From an uncultured Eubacteriales bacterium (GTDB taxonomy: Bacteria > Bacillota > Clostridia > Oscillospirales > CAG-272), in NCBI GenBank assembly GCA_934378145.1, contig CAKXXW010000007.1:17643-81642 (forward strand): DNA of 64,000 nt, given 5' to 3'. The position numbers and the translations under genes were made by a program. The first letter of the stretch is position 1. The number at the start of each line of letters is the position of its first letter. Positions 20,086 through 29,021 of this stretch are shown here, in pieces. Below the pieces are notes generated by a model. That model did not search any database. It saw nothing but the letters and a program-made list of their open reading frames with translations, and was not told where the DNA came from.

Positions 20086-20195
20086 TGAGTCTCCCGTATC
20101 CCCCGCGTATCCCCCGTTGTACTCCTGCAACGGAAAAAGGGGAATCTTCCCGAAAGAAGATCCCCCACAAAAATATTTTCCTTTATGTTGCCGTA

Positions 20196-21455
20196 TTACT
20201 CGCCGAGCATATAATCGACCGCGTGCATCACGCCGAGCTTGCCGTACTCATACGACAGTCCGCCCTGCATATACGATGTATAGGGCGGCTTCAGCGGTCC
20301 GTCGCAGGACAGCTCGATGGTCGAGCCTACGGTAAACGAGCCGCCCGCCATGATCTCCTCATCCTCGTATCCGGGCATAGCGTCGGGCTGAGGCTCGACA
20401 TAGGACTCTATCGGCGAGCCTTTCTGAAGCCCGCGGCAGAACTTTATCAGGTTGTCCGCGCTGCCGAGGTCGACCGTCTGGACTATATCCGTCCTCCTGT
20501 CATCATACCTCGGGTCAATGCCGCAAAAGCCCGCAAGCTCAAGCAGGCGCGAGGCGAATATCATCGACTTTATCGCCATCCTCGTCACCGACGGCGCCAT
20601 GAAAAGTCCCTTATACAGCGAGGAGAGCTGATTGAGATTCGCGCCGAGATCCTTGCCGATGCAGGGTGAGGTCAGCCTCTCGGCTACGTCGTTTATGAGA
20701 TCTTTCCTTCCGACGCAGTAAGCTCCGCTGACGGCGATACCCGCGCCGGGATTCTTCATCATCGAGCCTACGGCAACATCGGCGCCGACATGGGTCGGCT
20801 CAAGCTCCTCGGTGAACTCTCCGTAGCAGTTGTCGACGAAGACTATCGCCTCGGGCGCGACGCGCTTCACGAGCGAGATCGCCTTCTCTATCTTGTCTAT
20901 GGTGAGGCTCTTGCGCGCGGCATATCCCTTGCTTCTCTGGATATGGACGAGCTTCACTCCGCCCTTTTTCAGCCTCTCCTCTATCGCGGGAAGGTCAAAT
21001 TCGCTGTTCACAAGCTCGATAGCCTCGTATTTTACGCCGTTTGCCATAAGCGAATTGCGGCTGCCCCCCGTGATGCCGATGACGCTCTTCAGAGTGTCGT
21101 AAGGCTCGCCCGAGATGCAGAGCATCGTGTCGCCGTATTTGAGAAGCCCGCTCATCGCGATATAGAGCGCGTGAGTTCCCGACATGAACTGGATGCGCAC
21201 AAGCGCGTCCTCCGTGCCGAAAATGTCCGAGTAGATCCGCTCGAGCTTGTCGCGCCCGCCATCGTAGAAGCCGTAGCCCGTTATCTCCATAAAGTCGGAG
21301 GTCGAAACTCTCTCCTTCTGGAACGCCTGAAGCACCTCGGCGCTTCTCTTGAGGCATATCTCATCGGTCCTCGCAAACATCTCCGCGCAATCCTTCTCCG
21401 CGCGAAGGGCAAGCTCGACCGTCTTTTCTCCGAATTCGTAACCGCAGTAATTCAT
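20196..21455 (-). CDS. PLP-dependent enzyme of the aluminium-resistance / methionine gamma-lyase-like family
   Basis: A 419-residue fold-type I PLP enzyme, matching the Firmicute family annotated as aluminium resistance protein or methionine gamma-lyase family (YnbB-like). The probable PLP lysine is K234 in VGSMMKNPGAG, preceded by FVDNCYGEF (PLP-ring Asp) and SGTHALYIAMSGLL (cofactor phosphate). The C-terminal GGSFTVGSTIELSCDGPLKPPYTSYMQGG is characteristic. The reaction has not been settled for most members; C-S lyase activity is inferred from homology. AAGGAAG precedes the ATG by about 12 nt. It is 23 bp downstream of truB and probably the last gene of the ychF-trmB-truB transcription unit. 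Confidence 0.85.
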   Translation of the reverse strand: MNYCGYEFGEKTVELALRAEKDCAEMFARTDEICLKRSAEVLQAFQKERVSTSDFMEITGYGFYDGGRDKLERIYSDIFGTEDALVRIQFMSGTHALYIAMSGLLKYGDTMLCISGEPYDTLKSVIGITGGSRNSLMANGVKYEAIELVNSEFDLPAIEERLKKGGVKLVHIQRSKGYAARKSLTIDKIEKAISLVKRVAPEAIVFVDNCYGEFTEELEPTHVGADVAVGSMMKNPGAGIAVSGAYCVGRKDLINDVAERLTSPCIGKDLGANLNQLSSLYKGLFMAPSVTRMAIKSMIFASRLLELAGFCGIDPRYDDRRTDIVQTVDLGSADNLIKFCRGLQKGSPIESYVEPQPDAMPGYEDEEIMAGGSFTVGSTIELSCDGPLKPPYTSYMQGGLSYEYGKLGVMHAVDYMLGE

Positions 21456-21478
21456 TTTTTCTTATTCTTCCTTTTTAT

Positions 21479-22390
21479 TTATAATTCAAACAATTTCACA
21501 GTCTTCACCGCGCTGCCGTCGGGATAGTCCCTGACCTCGCCGAGCGCGAAAAAGCCGTTTTTCCCCGATATGCGGAGCCTCTCTCCGACCGGAAAAGCCG
21601 TCCCGATCTTCTTCTGATATATCTCGCACCCCGAGCGGCAGAGCCTCTCGTAAAAGGGCGCGAGCTTCAGCTCGGGAAGGTCGCAGAAAAGTGACTCAAC
21701 GGGGCGCAGGCAGGCAAGCCTTTCCTCTTCGGTCATAGTCCCGAGAGTTTCAACAGTGAAGCTCTCCGAGATGTCAAAGCCCCCGCAAAGCCTTCGTTCG
21801 AGCGACGCCATGGCGCCCCCGCAGCCGAGAGCAGCGCCTATATCGGCACAAAGCGTCCTGATATAGGTCCCGCCCGAACATTCGGCGTCAAGAATGTATT
21901 CGTCGCTCCTGTCCGTCGGGGTAATGTCAAGGGAAAATACCCTGACCTTCCTTGCCTCGCGCTCGACCTCGATGCCCTGCCGCGCGAGGTCGACGAGCTT
22001 TCTTCCCCCGACCTTTATCGCGCTGTACATCGGAGGCACCTGCGCGATCTCTCCGACAAAGGTGCGGCAGACCTCTTCGACTCTTTCTCGCGTCGGAAGC
22101 TCATCGCACCGGGACAGCACTTTTCCCGTAGTGTCCTCGGTATCTGTCGTCAGCCCGAGCCGCAGGGTCGCACGATAGCGCTTCCTGTCGTTCACGATAA
22201 GGTCGGCAGCCTTCGCCGCCCGTCCGAGCAGAACGACGAGAACGCCCGTCGCCATCGGATCGAGCGTCCCCGTGTGTCCGACCCGACGGGTGCCGTACAG
22301 CCGCCGGATCATATTCACGATGTCGAGCGAGGTGCAGCCCGCGTGCTTGTCTACCGGAAGCACACCGCATATCTCTTTCTTTTCGTCCAT
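21479..22390 (-). CDS. truB: tRNA pseudouridine-55 synthase TruB
   Basis: A 303-residue enzyme that converts U55 of the tRNA T-arm to pseudouridine. The catalytic Asp is in GHTGTLDPMATGVL. KRYRATLRLG, PPMYSAIKVGGRKLYxLAR-like (VDLARQGIEVER) and GTYIRTLCADIG are the usual blocks, followed by a C-terminal PUA-like domain. The ATG at 22390 shares one base with the trmB stop (TGATG), indicating translational coupling. A GTG at 22405 is possible but lacks support. The pairing with trmB makes a small tRNA-modification cluster. Confidence 0.95.
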   Translation of the reverse strand: MDEKKEICGVLPVDKHAGCTSLDIVNMIRRLYGTRRVGHTGTLDPMATGVLVVLLGRAAKAADLIVNDRKRYRATLRLGLTTDTEDTTGKVLSRCDELPTRERVEEVCRTFVGEIAQVPPMYSAIKVGGRKLVDLARQGIEVEREARKVRVFSLDITPTDRSDEYILDAECSGGTYIRTLCADIGAALGCGGAMASLERRLCGGFDISESFTVETLGTMTEEERLACLRPVESLFCDLPELKLAPFYERLCRSGCEIYQKKIGTAFPVGERLRISGKNGFFALGEVRDYPDGSAVKTVKLFEL

Positions 22391-23031
22391 CAGAAGCGCA
22401 CCCACGCCGAGTATATCGGCATCCCCTTCGCAGAGAACTGCGCCTCGTATTCGGTGACGACATTTTCGGCGGCATAAGGCGAATTGTGCAGGTCGCGCGT
22501 CGTCATCACGATATCAAGTCCCGCCGCCGCGAACTGTTCGAGGGAAAATTCAAAGAGTCCCTCTTTGTCGGTCTTCTGCCTGAGCATCCCGCCCGGGACG
22601 AGGAGCTTTCTGTATATCTCGAGGAAGGAGGCATATGTAAGCCTTCTCTTGTAATATCCCGACTTCGGCCACGGGTCGGAAAAGTTCAGGTATATGCAGG
22701 AAACGCTGTGTTCGGGGAAATACTCCCCGAGAGCCGAGGCATCGGCTATCATAAAGCGGAGGTTGTCGGGGCGGCTGCACACGCTCGACTTCGCCTTCTC
22801 GAGTGCAAGGCAGGCGGCATCAGAATACTTTTCGACCGCGACAAGGTTTATCCCCTGCTCTTTTGCGGTCAGTCCGCAGGCAAAGCCGCCCTTGCCGCAG
22901 CCTATCTCAAGGCAGAGCGGGCGCTCAGCGGTAAAATATTCCCGTATGTCCTTTTCGGGCGGCGAGGGGATGAGCAGGTCGGCACAGGCGGCGATACGCT
23001 CGGCGCCGTGCTTCTTTTTACGCATCCTCAT
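22390..23031 (-). CDS. trmB: tRNA (guanine-46-N7)-methyltransferase TrmB
   Basis: A 213-residue SAM-dependent methyltransferase forming m7G46 in the tRNA variable loop. SAM motif I is LEIGCGKGGF (residues ~41-50), and the family signature LNFSDPWPKSGYYKRRLTY is intact. Length matches the family. The ATG at 23031 overlaps the ychF stop by the ATGA tetranucleotide, so translation is coupled. It is followed by truB with a one-base overlap. Confidence 0.95.
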   Translation of the reverse strand: MRMRKKKHGAERIAACADLLIPSPPEKDIREYFTAERPLCLEIGCGKGGFACGLTAKEQGINLVAVEKYSDAACLALEKAKSSVCSRPDNLRFMIADASALGEYFPEHSVSCIYLNFSDPWPKSGYYKRRLTYASFLEIYRKLLVPGGMLRQKTDKEGLFEFSLEQFAAAGLDIVMTTRDLHNSPYAAENVVTEYEAQFSAKGMPIYSAWVRF

Positions 23032-24122
23032 ACATTGAACCTGAAGACGACGATGTCGCCGTCGCGCATGACATAGTCCTTGCCCTCCGAGCGCACGAGT
23101 CCCTTCTCCTTCGCCACGGTCATACTGCCGCTCGCGATAAGGTCGTCGTACGAGATGACCTCGGCGCGTATGAATCCGCGCTCAAAGTCGGAATGTATCT
23201 TGCCGGCAGCCTGAGGCGCCTTCATGCCCTTCTTTATCGTCCATGCGCGTACCTCCTTCGGTCCCGCGGTAAGGAAGCTGCAAAGCCCGAGCAGAGAGTA
23301 GCTCTCCTTTATCAGCCGGTCAAGTCCCGATTCCTTTATTCCGAGGTCGTCAAGGAACATCTGCTTCTCGTCGTCCTCCATAGCGGCAATCTCCGCCTCT
23401 ATCGAGGCACAGACCGGAATTATGCCCGCGCCCTCTTTTCCTGCCTCCTCGCGAAGCGCCGTATAGTATCTGTTCCCCTCGGGCTCGGTACCGACCTCGT
23501 CCTCCGGTATGTTCGCAGCGTAGATGACCGGTTTTAGGGTAAGGAGCGTCGACTCGGCAAGGAGCTTTCTCTCGTCCTCGGTCATCTCGACAGCCCTCGC
23601 CGGTGTTCCGTCCGACAGCGCTGCGCTGACCCTCTCGAGCAGCTCAAGCTCGGAAGCGAGCGTGCGGTCGCCCTTCATAGCCTTTCTCACCCTGTCGATG
23701 CGGCGGTCGAGCATCTCTATATCGGCAAGGATCAGCTCGGTGTTGACGACGCCGGCGTCGTTCACGGGGTCGACCCTGCCGTCGACATGGATTATGTTCT
23801 GATTGTCAAAGCAGCGGACGACATGTATTATCGCGTCGACCTCACGGATATGCGACAGGAACTTGTTTCCGAGTCCCTCGCCCTGCGACGCCCCCTTCAC
23901 AAGTCCCGCAATATCAACAAATTCTATCACTGCGGGCGTGTACTTTTCGGGATGATACATCTCCGCCAGCACATCGAGCCTTCTGTCCGGAACGGCAACG
24001 ACTCCGACATTCGGCTCTATCGTGCAGAACGGGTAGTTCGCCGACTCCGCCCCCGCATTCGTCAGGGCATTGAAAAGCGTACTCTTTCCGACATTCGGAA
24101 GTCCTACTATACCGAGCTTCAT
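23028..24122 (-). CDS. ychF: Obg-like P-loop NTPase YchF
   Basis: A 364-residue universally conserved P-loop ATPase/GTPase of the Obg-HflX group, associated with ribosomes and stress responses. P-loop GLPNVGKST, switch [22 protein letters not shown], and a C-terminal TGS domain ending in [20 protein letters not shown]. The ATG at 24122 ([12 protein letters not shown]) follows GGCGGAGGT by 6 nt; a start at 24146 would add eight residues absent from the family. It is the first gene of the ychF-trmB-truB-PLP enzyme unit behind its own promoter. Confidence 0.96.
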   Translation of the reverse strand: MKLGIVGLPNVGKSTLFNALTNAGAESANYPFCTIEPNVGVVAVPDRRLDVLAEMYHPEKYTPAVIEFVDIAGLVKGASQGEGLGNKFLSHIREVDAIIHVVRCFDNQNIIHVDGRVDPVNDAGVVNTELILADIEMLDRRIDRVRKAMKGDRTLASELELLERVSAALSDGTPARAVEMTEDERKLLAESTLLTLKPVIYAANIPEDEVGTEPEGNRYYTALREEAGKEGAGIIPVCASIEAEIAAMEDDEKQMFLDDLGIKESGLDRLIKESYSLLGLCSFLTAGPKEVRAWTIKKGMKAPQAAGKIHSDFERGFIRAEVISYDDLIASGSMTVAKEKGLVRSEGKDYVMRDGDIVVFRFNV

Positions 24123-24180
24123 AAATCTACCTCCGCCTTCACACAAAGGTGAAGACCTCTTTCTCTTTTATAATGGTTCT

Positions 24181-24209
24181 ATTATATACCTTTTGAAGGC
24201 TTTTGGCAA
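24181..24209 (-). promoter_or_regulatory. ychF promoter
   Basis: Minus strand: TTGCCA (24204-24209), 17-nt spacer, TATAAT (24181-24186). Confidence 0.8.
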
Positions 24210-24247
24210 GCGGAAAATAAATATTTGAATTATTTCTTCAAAAACCC

Positions 24248-24276
24248 TTTTCAAAACGCGGAATGTGTGCTATAAT
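24248..24276 (+). promoter_or_regulatory. Promoter of the response regulator-kinase-HtrA operon
   Basis: TATAAT at 24271-24276 with a weak -35 TTTTCA at 24248-24253 (17-nt spacer). A poor -35 fits an activator-dependent promoter. Confidence 0.55.
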
Positions 24277-24386
24277 GTGAATATATGGGAGAATTCCAAT
24301 TGAATGCGTAAATTTTCACTCCGTTTTCACATGGTTTCCCCGAAGGTATTTTAAAATTATTGTAAATACAACTACAGGAGGTCAAT

Positions 24387-25079
24387 ATGTTAGATACCAA
24401 AATTCTCGTAGTCGACGATGATCCCAATATCTGTGATATGCTGAAGATCTATTTTGAGAACGAAGGCTACGATGTCAAAACAGTCAATGATGGCGTTGAA
24501 GGTGTGAACTTCTTCAAGATGTTTGAGCCTGACCTCGTTCTTCTTGACATCATGCTTCCGAAAAAGGACGGCTATCAGGTCTGCCGCGAGATCCGTGAAG
24601 TCTCGTCGAAACCCATTATCATGGTCACCGCAAAGGGTGAGATCATAGACAAGGTCCTCGGACTTGAGCTTGGTGCCGATGATTTCGTCGTAAAGCCCTT
24701 CGATATGAAAGAGCTTTCGTCAAGGATCAAGGCGGTCCTTCGTCGCTACCAGGCACACACGAAACAGAGCGACGACGAAGTCGTTAAATTCGAAAACATC
24801 GAGATAAGCCTTCAGAAATATGAGCTGAAGCTCAAGGGCAAGTCGATAGACATCCCGCCCAAGGAACTCGAGCTTCTCTACTTCCTTGCCTCGAACTACA
24901 ACCGCGTGTTCACCCGCGATCAGCTTCTTGACAAGGTATGGGGCTTCGACTACTTCGGCGACTCCCGCACCGTGGATGTTCATGTAAAGCGTCTGCGTGA
25001 GAAACTCGAGGGCGTTTCCGACAAGTGGGTACTTAAGACCGTCTGGGGCGTCGGATATAAATTCGAGTTGCTTAGCTGA
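24387..25079 (+). CDS. OmpR/PhoB-family response regulator
   Basis: A 230-residue two-component regulator. The receiver domain (1-120) has the acidic pair DDD near residue 10, the phospho-acceptor D54 in LLDIMLP, T83 (MVTAK) and K105 (VVKPF). The C-terminal winged helix (130-229) ends VDVHVKRLREKLEG...VKTVWGVGYKFE-like, as in OmpR-type DNA-binding domains. AGGAGG precedes the ATG. It is co-transcribed with a histidine kinase and an HtrA protease. In Bacillus CssRS controls htrA, so a cell-envelope or secretion-stress role is a reasonable inference. Confidence 0.95.
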   Translation: MLDTKILVVDDDPNICDMLKIYFENEGYDVKTVNDGVEGVNFFKMFEPDLVLLDIMLPKKDGYQVCREIREVSSKPIIMVTAKGEIIDKVLGLELGADDFVVKPFDMKELSSRIKAVLRRYQAHTKQSDDEVVKFENIEISLQKYELKLKGKSIDIPPKELELLYFLASNYNRVFTRDQLLDKVWGFDYFGDSRTVDVHVKRLREKLEGVSDKWVLKTVWGVGYKFELLS

Positions 25080-25091
25080 ATAAAACCGATA

Positions 25092-25128
25092 TAATGCTGC
25101 AGGGGGACTTTTCTCCTGCGGCATTATG
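25092..25128 (+). other. Hairpin between response regulator and kinase genes
   Basis: AATGCTGCAGG pairs with CCTGCGGCATT (one mismatch) in the 78-bp gap. No U-tract follows, so it is more likely an RNA-processing or stability element than a terminator. Confidence 0.45.
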
Positions 25129-25157
25129 CCATATACGGATCTTTCACCGGAGTGACT

Positions 25158-26639
25158 ATGTTCAAAAGTATATTTTCAAAGTATATAAGTGCGTTTATGG
25201 TGATAATCCTGCTGTCCTTCACGGCGCTTGTCGTCATAACAACGGTAACGGTCAGCCGCTTCTCTCAGGAAGAGAACGAAAAAGCCGTCATGCGCGCAAT
25301 GGAATCGGCAAGCGACTATATCTCGGCGAAGGTCAACGCCTCCGACGGATATTCCGACAGCGGGGACACACCGCGTATCCGCCGCTTCATAGAGTCGGAG
25401 GGCGATTCATTCAAGCGCACGATGAAGATAATAACAAAGTACACCGACGGTCTTACGGTCATGATAACCGACCCCGCCGGCAATATCCTTATGATAGTCG
25501 ACAGCGACTATGTGCGCTATCCGACCGGTCTTTCGATAGCCGTCGAGGATATGAGCAGCTTCAACAGCGGGAACGAGCTTGACTTTCTCCACGGAGTGAA
25601 GGGAGTTTTCGACGACACCCGTACCGCCTCGGCTTCCGCCATAACCTACGGAAACGAGCATATCGGAAATGTCTTTGTCTGCGTCCCGACGGGCGAGTCC
25701 TACCTTCGCAGCGTCATCGTCAAGACGATAATCCTTGCAAGCCTCTGGGTGATGCTCGCCGCGCTCGTGGCGGTCTACTTCATCACCGAGATGATAACGA
25801 AACCGCTCAACGATATGCGCAATGCCGTGAAGAATTTCGCCTCGGGCGACTATACCGTGAGGATCCCCGTCAAGGGAAGCACCGAGATCGCGGAGCTTGC
25901 CTCGGCGTTCAACGGAATGGCTGAATCCATCGAAGCGTCCGAAAAGATGCGCAATACCTTCATGGCAAATGTATCGCACGATCTCCGCACGCCGATGACC
26001 ACAATAGCCGGCTTCATCGACAGCATACTGTCGGGTGCCATCCCGCCCGAAAAACACGAATATTACCTCAATGTGATAGCGACCGAGGTCAGAAGGCTCT
26101 CGCGCCTTGTCTCCCAGCTCCTTGATATATCAAGGCTTCAGGCGGGCGACAGGAAGTTCAATATGCAGCCCTTCGATGTCTGCGAAATGGCACGCCAGAT
26201 CCTCATCTCCTTCGAGCAGAAGATCGACGCAAAGCGCCTTGATGTCTCGTTTGAATGTGACAGCGACAATATGTTCGCCGTTGCCGACCGCGATGCGATC
26301 TACCAGATACTGTATAATATCTGCGACAACGCGGTAAAATTCTCTTACGAGGGCGGAAAGCTCGCGCTGAACATCAGCCGCTCGGAGGACGAAAAGCTGC
26401 TCGTCTCGGTCTATAACGAGGGTCAGGGTATCTCGGAAGAGGACCTTCCCTATGTCTTCGAGCGGTTCTACAAGGGCGACAAGAGCCGCGGGCTTGACAA
26501 GACCGGGGTCGGACTCGGCATGTTCATAGCAAAGACCATCATCGACGCCCATCATCAGACCATCTCGGTCGACAGCGAATACGGCAAATACTGCCGTTTC
26601 AGATTTACTCTTGCAGCCGCAAAGGAGCAGAATCAATGA
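25158..26639 (+). CDS. Sensor histidine kinase
   Basis: A 493-residue membrane kinase. The ATG at 25158 follows GGAG by 5 nt; the GTG at 25152 overlaps that site. TM1 is at ~10-30, an extracellular sensor domain at ~35-185 and TM2 at ~190-215. A HAMP linker (ITKPLNDMRNAVKNFASGDYTVRI) is followed by a HisKA domain with H274 in ANVSHDLRTPM. The HATPase domain has N-box NICDNAVKF, G1 GQGISEEDLPYVFERFY and G2 GVGLGMFIAKTI. Its stop overlaps the HtrA start by ATGA, so kinase and protease are translationally coupled. The stimulus is unknown; protein-folding stress at the membrane is inferred from context. Confidence 0.95.
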   Translation: MFKSIFSKYISAFMVIILLSFTALVVITTVTVSRFSQEENEKAVMRAMESASDYISAKVNASDGYSDSGDTPRIRRFIESEGDSFKRTMKIITKYTDGLTVMITDPAGNILMIVDSDYVRYPTGLSIAVEDMSSFNSGNELDFLHGVKGVFDDTRTASASAITYGNEHIGNVFVCVPTGESYLRSVIVKTIILASLWVMLAALVAVYFITEMITKPLNDMRNAVKNFASGDYTVRIPVKGSTEIAELASAFNGMAESIEASEKMRNTFMANVSHDLRTPMTTIAGFIDSILSGAIPPEKHEYYLNVIATEVRRLSRLVSQLLDISRLQAGDRKFNMQPFDVCEMARQILISFEQKIDAKRLDVSFECDSDNMFAVADRDAIYQILYNICDNAVKFSYEGGKLALNISRSEDEKLLVSVYNEGQGISEEDLPYVFERFYKGDKSRGLDKTGVGLGMFIAKTIIDAHHQTISVDSEYGKYCRFRFTLAAAKEQNQ

Positions 26640-28048
26640 TTGATGAAGAAAGAAACGACAACATTCAGCCCGGATCGGAACCGGCAAACGAGCCTGCGCC
26701 CGCACCCGAAAGCGAACCTTCAACAGAACCCGTAGCCGAACCCGTAAGCGAACCCGCAAGCGAACCCGCAAGCGAGCCGAACCCTTCGCCGGCTCACGCC
26801 GCAGCTCCCGCAAAGGAAAACGAAAGCGCACGCTTTGTCTACCATTGGAAGGGCGGAGAGGGCAAAAAGGAGTCAACGCGCACGGCAAAGGGTGCGATGA
26901 CCTTCGGCATCGTTATGCTCTCGGCATTCCTTATCGCCCTCGCGGCGCTGATCGGAGTGCTGGCATTCCTTCCCGGAAACGGCAGCAAGGTCGTCTATGT
27001 CCATGACCGCGACGAGACCAACGCGACCCTCACGGTACAGGAGACCGCCGACCTCTGCAATCCCTTCACGGTAGCGATACAGACAAGGACCGCGCTTACT
27101 ACCGGCTCGATAGGCACGGGCGTTATCATGACCGAGGACGGATACATCATCACAAACTACCATGTCGTGAAGGATGCCATGACGATAACGGTCTACACCT
27201 TCGACGGCAATACCTACGGCGGGCGCACCGTCGGATACGACGAGGGGCGCGACATCGCGGTCGTGAAGATAACCCCCACCGGTAATGAAAAGTTCCCCGT
27301 CGCGAAAACGGCGGACTATGACAGCGTCCTCACGGGCGACAGGGTCGTCGCCATAGGCACTCCCTCGAGCCTTGAGTGTGCGTGGACCCTCACCGTCGGT
27401 AATGTGTCCTACGCCAAGCGCACACTGAAGATGAGCGACGGCACACAGCATCAGGTCATCCAGTTCGACGCCGCGGTCAATCCCGGGAACTCGGGCGGAC
27501 CCCTGATAAACGACAAGGGCGAGGTCATCGGCATCGTCCAGCTCAAGATCGACCAGAACGACGGAATCGGCTTCGCGATCCCCGTCAGCACGATAACCGA
27601 CCTCTTTGAACAGCTCAAGGCGGATGACAAGACCCGCCCCTACCTCGGGATAACGATAGTCAATGTCCAGAAGGACACCGAGCTGTACTTCACCGGCAAC
27701 TCGGCTGCCGTGGTCACTACCGAGGCACCGGGCAAGAAGTTCTACTATAACGAAGGCAAAAAGGTCTACCTTTCCGACACAGCGGAAACAGTCACGGCAA
27801 GCGCGACAGGACTCTATGTCAGAGAGATAAGTGACGGCTCGGGCTGCAAGGGTGTCCTCCTTCCGGGAGACATTATAACCGTCTTTGACGGTCAGACCCT
27901 TGTCTACGATCCGGCGAACGGTACCCTTCCCGACCTTACGGTGTTTGAGATGCTGAATTCGAAGAAGGCGGGCGACAAGGTAACTATGACGGTCGACAGA
28001 AACGGCACCTCCGTAGATGTCACGGTCACACTCGCCGCCAAGAACTGA
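26636..28048 (+). CDS. HtrA/DegP-like membrane-anchored serine protease with PDZ domain
   Basis: A 470-residue trypsin-fold protease for misfolded exported proteins. Residues 1-70 are cytoplasmic and Glu/Pro-rich, containing repeated SEPA/SEPV motifs from a 12-bp tandem DNA repeat (about 26737-26777). One TM helix lies at ~88-112. The protease domain follows outside the membrane with the triad H176 (TNYHVV), D206 (EGRDIAVVK) and S286 (NPGNSGGPL). A single PDZ domain occupies ~345-470 and contains an unusual ~40-residue insert rich in Lys/Tyr/Thr. N-in topology and one PDZ match Gram-positive HtrA/HtrB. It ends the two-component operon and is followed by a terminator. Confidence 0.93.
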   Translation: MIDEERNDNIQPGSEPANEPAPAPESEPSTEPVAEPVSEPASEPASEPNPSPAHAAAPAKENESARFVYHWKGGEGKKESTRTAKGAMTFGIVMLSAFLIALAALIGVLAFLPGNGSKVVYVHDRDETNATLTVQETADLCNPFTVAIQTRTALTTGSIGTGVIMTEDGYIITNYHVVKDAMTITVYTFDGNTYGGRTVGYDEGRDIAVVKITPTGNEKFPVAKTADYDSVLTGDRVVAIGTPSSLECAWTLTVGNVSYAKRTLKMSDGTQHQVIQFDAAVNPGNSGGPLINDKGEVIGIVQLKIDQNDGIGFAIPVSTITDLFEQLKADDKTRPYLGITIVNVQKDTELYFTGNSAAVVTTEAPGKKFYYNEGKKVYLSDTAETVTASATGLYVREISDGSGCKGVLLPGDIITVFDGQTLVYDPANGTLPDLTVFEMLNSKKAGDKVTMTVDRNGTSVDVTVTLAAKN

Positions 28049-28053
28049 ATAAC

Positions 28054-28101
28054 AAAAAAAATACAGCCTCCGCAAACATCGTTTGCGGAGGCTGTATTTT
28101 T
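28054..28101. terminator. Bidirectional terminator between htrA-like gene and the isomerase gene
   Basis: ATACAGCCTCCGCAAAC pairs perfectly (17 bp) with GTTTGCGGAGGCTGTAT around ATC, with A8 on one side and T5 on the other. Confidence 0.9.
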
Positions 28102-28103
28102 GA

Positions 28104-28985
28104 TCAGAGAGCTTCGTATTTGCTTATCCAATAGCGTCCGACATCCTGCATAAACTTTGCCGCGAGCGGGAATTCCGCCAGCTCGAAGTTTGCGAAGAAG
28201 GCATCCGCCTCGTAGGTGAACTCACCCTTGTAACCTGTGTCGTGAAGCGCCTGTATCACGGCGTTGTAGTCTATCCTGCCGTGTCCTATCACAGTGTGCT
28301 GGTCGGCAAGGTAGTTGTTGTCGTGGACATGAAGCGCCTCGAGCCTTCCTCCGATCGTCCGTATGACCTCTGCGGGGTCGCGTCCGACAAGCACCACATG
28401 ACCGATGTCAAGGCAGGCGTTGAAGACGGGCGAGAAGGAATTCAGCTCGTCGATGTAGGCATTCATCTCGGCGGGATCAGCCAGGGTATCGTCGACTATG
28501 TACTTTCTTATCGGGTCCCTCTGCCACATATTTTCGAGCGAGATCTTCACGCCCGCCGCCTCTGCATAAGGGATCAGCGAACGGTAAAACTCCATATTCT
28601 TCTCAAATATCTCCTGCGCATGTCCCGCATAGACGAAATGATGCAGGGGGTGGACGACAAGGTTCCTCACTCCGAGAAGTCCGGCGACCTCTATCGACCT
28701 TATCGTGTCGGGCATAAATCTGTTCTCGAAGACGCCTTCTTCGTTGAACTTGTACGAGAAAGGCGAATGTCCCTGATTGAAATACATCCCGTAGTCCTCG
28801 CACTTTTTTCTCAGCGCTGCGGCGTGTTCGCGGTAGTCCTCCTGCTGCCATACGCACTCGGGGTCGCAGCACATAGAGAACATCGAAATGTCGAGCGCAT
28901 CGTAACCGGCATAGGCGAGGAGCTTAAGTCCCGCGTCCTCTCCGAGCTTACCGAAGGCTCTCGAGGTCTGTGTCGAAAGTTTCAT
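28104..28985 (-). CDS. Sugar phosphate isomerase/epimerase-like TIM-barrel protein
   Basis: A 293-residue protein of the xylose isomerase-like TIM-barrel superfamily (AP-endonuclease family 2 fold). Metal-site residues are visible in the expected strands: VHPLHH, SLENMWQRD (Glu), CLDIGHVVL (Asp and His), LHVHDNN (His, Asp) and FTYEAD (Glu). Members include sugar isomerases and epimerases; the substrate cannot be told from sequence. The ribosome binding site GGGGCAGG lies some 10 nt upstream. It is 36 bp downstream of queT in the folT-folC-queT direction, but a link to queuosine or folate metabolism is not evident. Confidence 0.85.
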   Translation of the reverse strand: MKLSTQTSRAFGKLGEDAGLKLLAYAGYDALDISMFSMCCDPECVWQQEDYREHAAALRKKCEDYGMYFNQGHSPFSYKFNEEGVFENRFMPDTIRSIEVAGLLGVRNLVVHPLHHFVYAGHAQEIFEKNMEFYRSLIPYAEAAGVKISLENMWQRDPIRKYIVDDTLADPAEMNAYIDELNSFSPVFNACLDIGHVVLVGRDPAEVIRTIGGRLEALHVHDNNYLADQHTVIGHGRIDYNAVIQALHDTGYKGEFTYEADAFFANFELAEFPLAAKFMQDVGRYWISKYEAL

Positions 28986-29021
28986 GGATCTTTACCTGCC
29001 CCTTCGCAGAAGGGCTTCCTT

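Larger units (their letters stand above)
19476..20115. repeat. Repeat locus A: inverted pair of cloverleaf units with flanking hairpins
   Basis: The asd-20196 gap is filled by one large, imperfect inverted repeat. Order: GC-rich GGGAGA/GATGCG segment, hairpin 19504-19529, conserved CACCCCAAAGAACTT spacer, unit A1 (19572-19712), centre (19713-19871), unit A2 in reverse (19872-20015), reverse spacer with AAGTTCTTTGAGGGGTG, hairpin 20060-20085, then GTCTCCCGTATCCCCC. The centre contains a 15-bp stem (CTAAAAGTGAAGACC with GGTCTTCACTTTTAG) enclosing GATGCC/GGCATT. Short open frames here consist of hairpin sequence and have no ribosome binding sites. Locus B (32693-33384) has the same plan. Confidence 0.85.
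24123..24386. other. Divergent promoter region ychF / response regulator
   Basis: 264 bp without a gene, carrying two divergent promoters (24181-24209 minus and 24248-24276 plus). The bases between -10 and the regulator ATG are AT-rich, with AGGAGG just before the ATG at 24387. No clear direct-repeat operator for the regulator was recognised. Confidence 0.6.

Noticed and set aside
19375..20170. Several 60-120-codon frames in repeat locus A, and others in 32661-33404 (locus B)
   Set aside because: They are read-through of palindromic DNA in both directions; no start signals, and the two loci do not conserve any frame.
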